DNA of 28,138 bases from a virus. The translations under genes were made by a program, and so were the position numbers. This document shows, one piece after another, positions 27,594 to 28,138 of this stretch. Numbering within the stretch: position 1 is the first letter of the stretch; each line of letters opens with the position of its first letter. The notes under the pieces were generated by a model. It searched no databases. It was not told where the DNA came from and saw only the letters and a list, made by a program, of their open reading frames with translations. The stretch is from positions 1-28,138 of the IMG/VR virus record IMGVR_UViG_3300023278_002031; one strand, given 5' to 3'.

Positions 27594-27641
27594 TTAACTG
27601 TTACAGTATTCACAAATACCGCCTAGACATAATCCGCACAT
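27594..27641 (-). CDS. Candidate micro-ORF, 15 aa with two CxxC motifs
   Basis: Read on the - strand, the ATG at 27641-27639 opens a 15-codon frame ending at a TAA (27596-27594) and giving MCGLCLGGICEYCNS. Four of 15 residues are Cys, arranged as CxxC-x4-CxxC, a zinc-knuckle-like or redox-like spacing that is striking in an A+T-rich genome where Cys is rare. It lies 10 bases after the stop of the 52-aa protein and just before the - strand terminator, so it would be the last cistron of the reductase operon. A metal-binding or thiol-redox mini-peptide serving the reductase is a speculation. It is too short for coding statistics, so it may be chance. Confidence 0.35.
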   Translation of the reverse strand: MCGLCLGGICEYCNS

Positions 27642-27651
27642 ATTTTTAATT

Positions 27652-27810
27652 TTAGAATTTAATACTTATTCCAAAAGATAAGACTACAGCTCCAGTAGCT
27701 ACTGCTAACTCGTTTGGTCCTAGCTTTAGTTTTTGGCTATGCCACAGCATATTGCCAGCACCGAAAGACATCAACGAGATGCCTCCGATTATTGCTAACT
27801 TCTTTGTCAT
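27652..27810 (-). CDS. Small two-helix membrane protein, translationally coupled to the reductase
   Basis: A 52-aa frame runs from the ATG at 27810-27808 to TAA at 27654-27652. Two hydrophobic segments, residues about 5-22 (LAIIGGISLMSFGAGNML) and about 34-51 (ELAVATGAVVLSFGISI), read as two transmembrane helices joined by a short basic loop (HSQKLKLGPN). The N-terminus is basic (MTKK), pointing to an N-in/C-in topology. Its ATG overlaps the TGA of the reductase in an ATGA junction, a hallmark of translational coupling, which makes it likely to be real despite its size. Its function is unknown; a holin-like or membrane-anchoring role is possible but unproven. Confidence 0.65.
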   Translation of the reverse strand: MTKKLAIIGGISLMSFGAGNMLWHSQKLKLGPNELAVATGAVVLSFGISIKF

Positions 27811-28138
27811 TTAATTTCACAATTATCACCTGCACAAGCTAACTCTCCTGCAAGGTCTGTTTCATCTTCTGTTTCTACAATTTTACTAAGATCAACATCT
27901 TTAAGATGTGTCATAGCCATATCGTAGTTTACTTTACTTATATCTTCAAATGGTGCTTGAGTATATGTACCTCCATCATAAGGTAGTACAGATAAACCAT
28001 TGTAATGATCTCTATTTTCCCACATCCATTTACCTGCTGCATCCCACTCTTCTTGTTTTAAACTAACAGTAGCTGAAACATTGTGAGTGTTAGATCCTTT
28101 TCTATGACCAGGCTTAACCCATTCAGTAGCTACCTTCT
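27807..28138 (-). CDS. nrdJ: Class II (adenosylcobalamin-dependent) ribonucleotide reductase, C-terminal end
   Basis: The frame is open to the right edge; 109 residues of the C-terminal end are visible, and the ATG at 28025 is internal. The sequence THNVSATVSLKQEEWD followed by WENRDHYNGLSVLPYDGG and TYTQAPFEDI matches the end of monomeric class II reductases, which convert ribonucleotides to deoxyribonucleotides. The very end, CAGDNCEIK, has two cysteines in a CxxxxC spacing, the same as the redox-active C-terminal pair of the Lactobacillus leichmannii enzyme (Cys731, Cys736). This pair passes electrons from thioredoxin to the active site. It is on the opposite strand from the structural genes, as expected for early/middle nucleotide-metabolism genes. 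Class II is preferred; class I is less likely because of the tail sequence. Confidence 0.85.
   Translation of the reverse strand, partial: KVATEWVKPGHRKGSNTHNVSATVSLKQEEWDAAGKWMWENRDHYNGLSVLPYDGGTYTQAPFEDISKVNYDMAMTHLKDVDLSKIVETEDETDLAGELACAGDNCEIK

Noticed and set aside
1-28138. Assignment to crAss-like phages
   Set aside because: Gene order shares general podovirus features, but I could not confirm a diagnostic crAss gene by eye, so I do not claim it.
1-28138. CRISPR array, insertion sequence, integrase or attachment site
   Set aside because: I saw no regularly spaced direct repeats, transposase or recombinase motifs, or inverted-repeat-bounded insert in this window.

Overview
The window is the virion-structure region of a tailed bacteriophage, most likely a short-tailed (podovirus-like) lytic phage of a marine or aquatic Bacteroidota host. 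The phage identity rests on an unbroken run of recognisable genes: terminase large subunit, portal, scaffold-like protein, major capsid protein, connector/neck proteins, large tail-nozzle-like proteins and internal/ejection-type proteins. I see no tail sheath, tube or tape-measure gene, which favours a podovirus. The host guess is an inference from the strong A+T richness, the near absence of Shine-Dalgarno sequences before the starts (leaders are A/T only), and the marine-phage flavour of several proteins. No integrase, repressor or attachment site is visible.

Layout. Positions 1-6800 hold the head module on the + strand: terminase (5' end cut off by the window edge), portal, scaffold-like protein, major capsid protein and an 88-aa small protein. 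A strong intrinsic terminator follows (about 6814-6839). One gene of unknown function (6862-7680) stands alone between this terminator and a second one (about 7696-7724). Positions 7739-15007 hold the connector/neck/tail module: two connector-type proteins, then two large proteins that look like parts of the tail nozzle. A GNAT-type acetyltransferase (15014-15415) follows. Next come three proteins of internal-virion/ejection type: 186 aa with a hydrophobic N-terminus, 511 aa, and a giant 3326-aa protein (17531-27511). The giant protein carries an HExxH zinc-peptidase-like motif, a complete HAD-phosphatase motif set and a conserved phage C-terminal block.

The + strand module ends at a bidirectional hairpin terminator (about 27557-27587). 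Beyond it, transcription is on the - strand. The C-terminal end of a class II (adenosylcobalamin-type) ribonucleotide reductase enters from the right edge. It overlaps by 4 bases a 52-aa two-helix membrane protein, which is followed by a 15-codon ORF with two CxxC motifs. This is the tail end of a nucleotide-metabolism operon converging on the late structural operon.

How it works together: terminase and portal package DNA into a shell built from capsid protein on the scaffold. The connector and nozzle proteins close the portal and form the short tail. The internal proteins probably travel with the DNA and are ejected into the host. The reductase supplies deoxynucleotides during replication. 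The most unusual items are the giant multi-domain ejection-type protein, the two terminators isolating one gene inside the late operon, and the two unlisted tiny genes behind the reductase.
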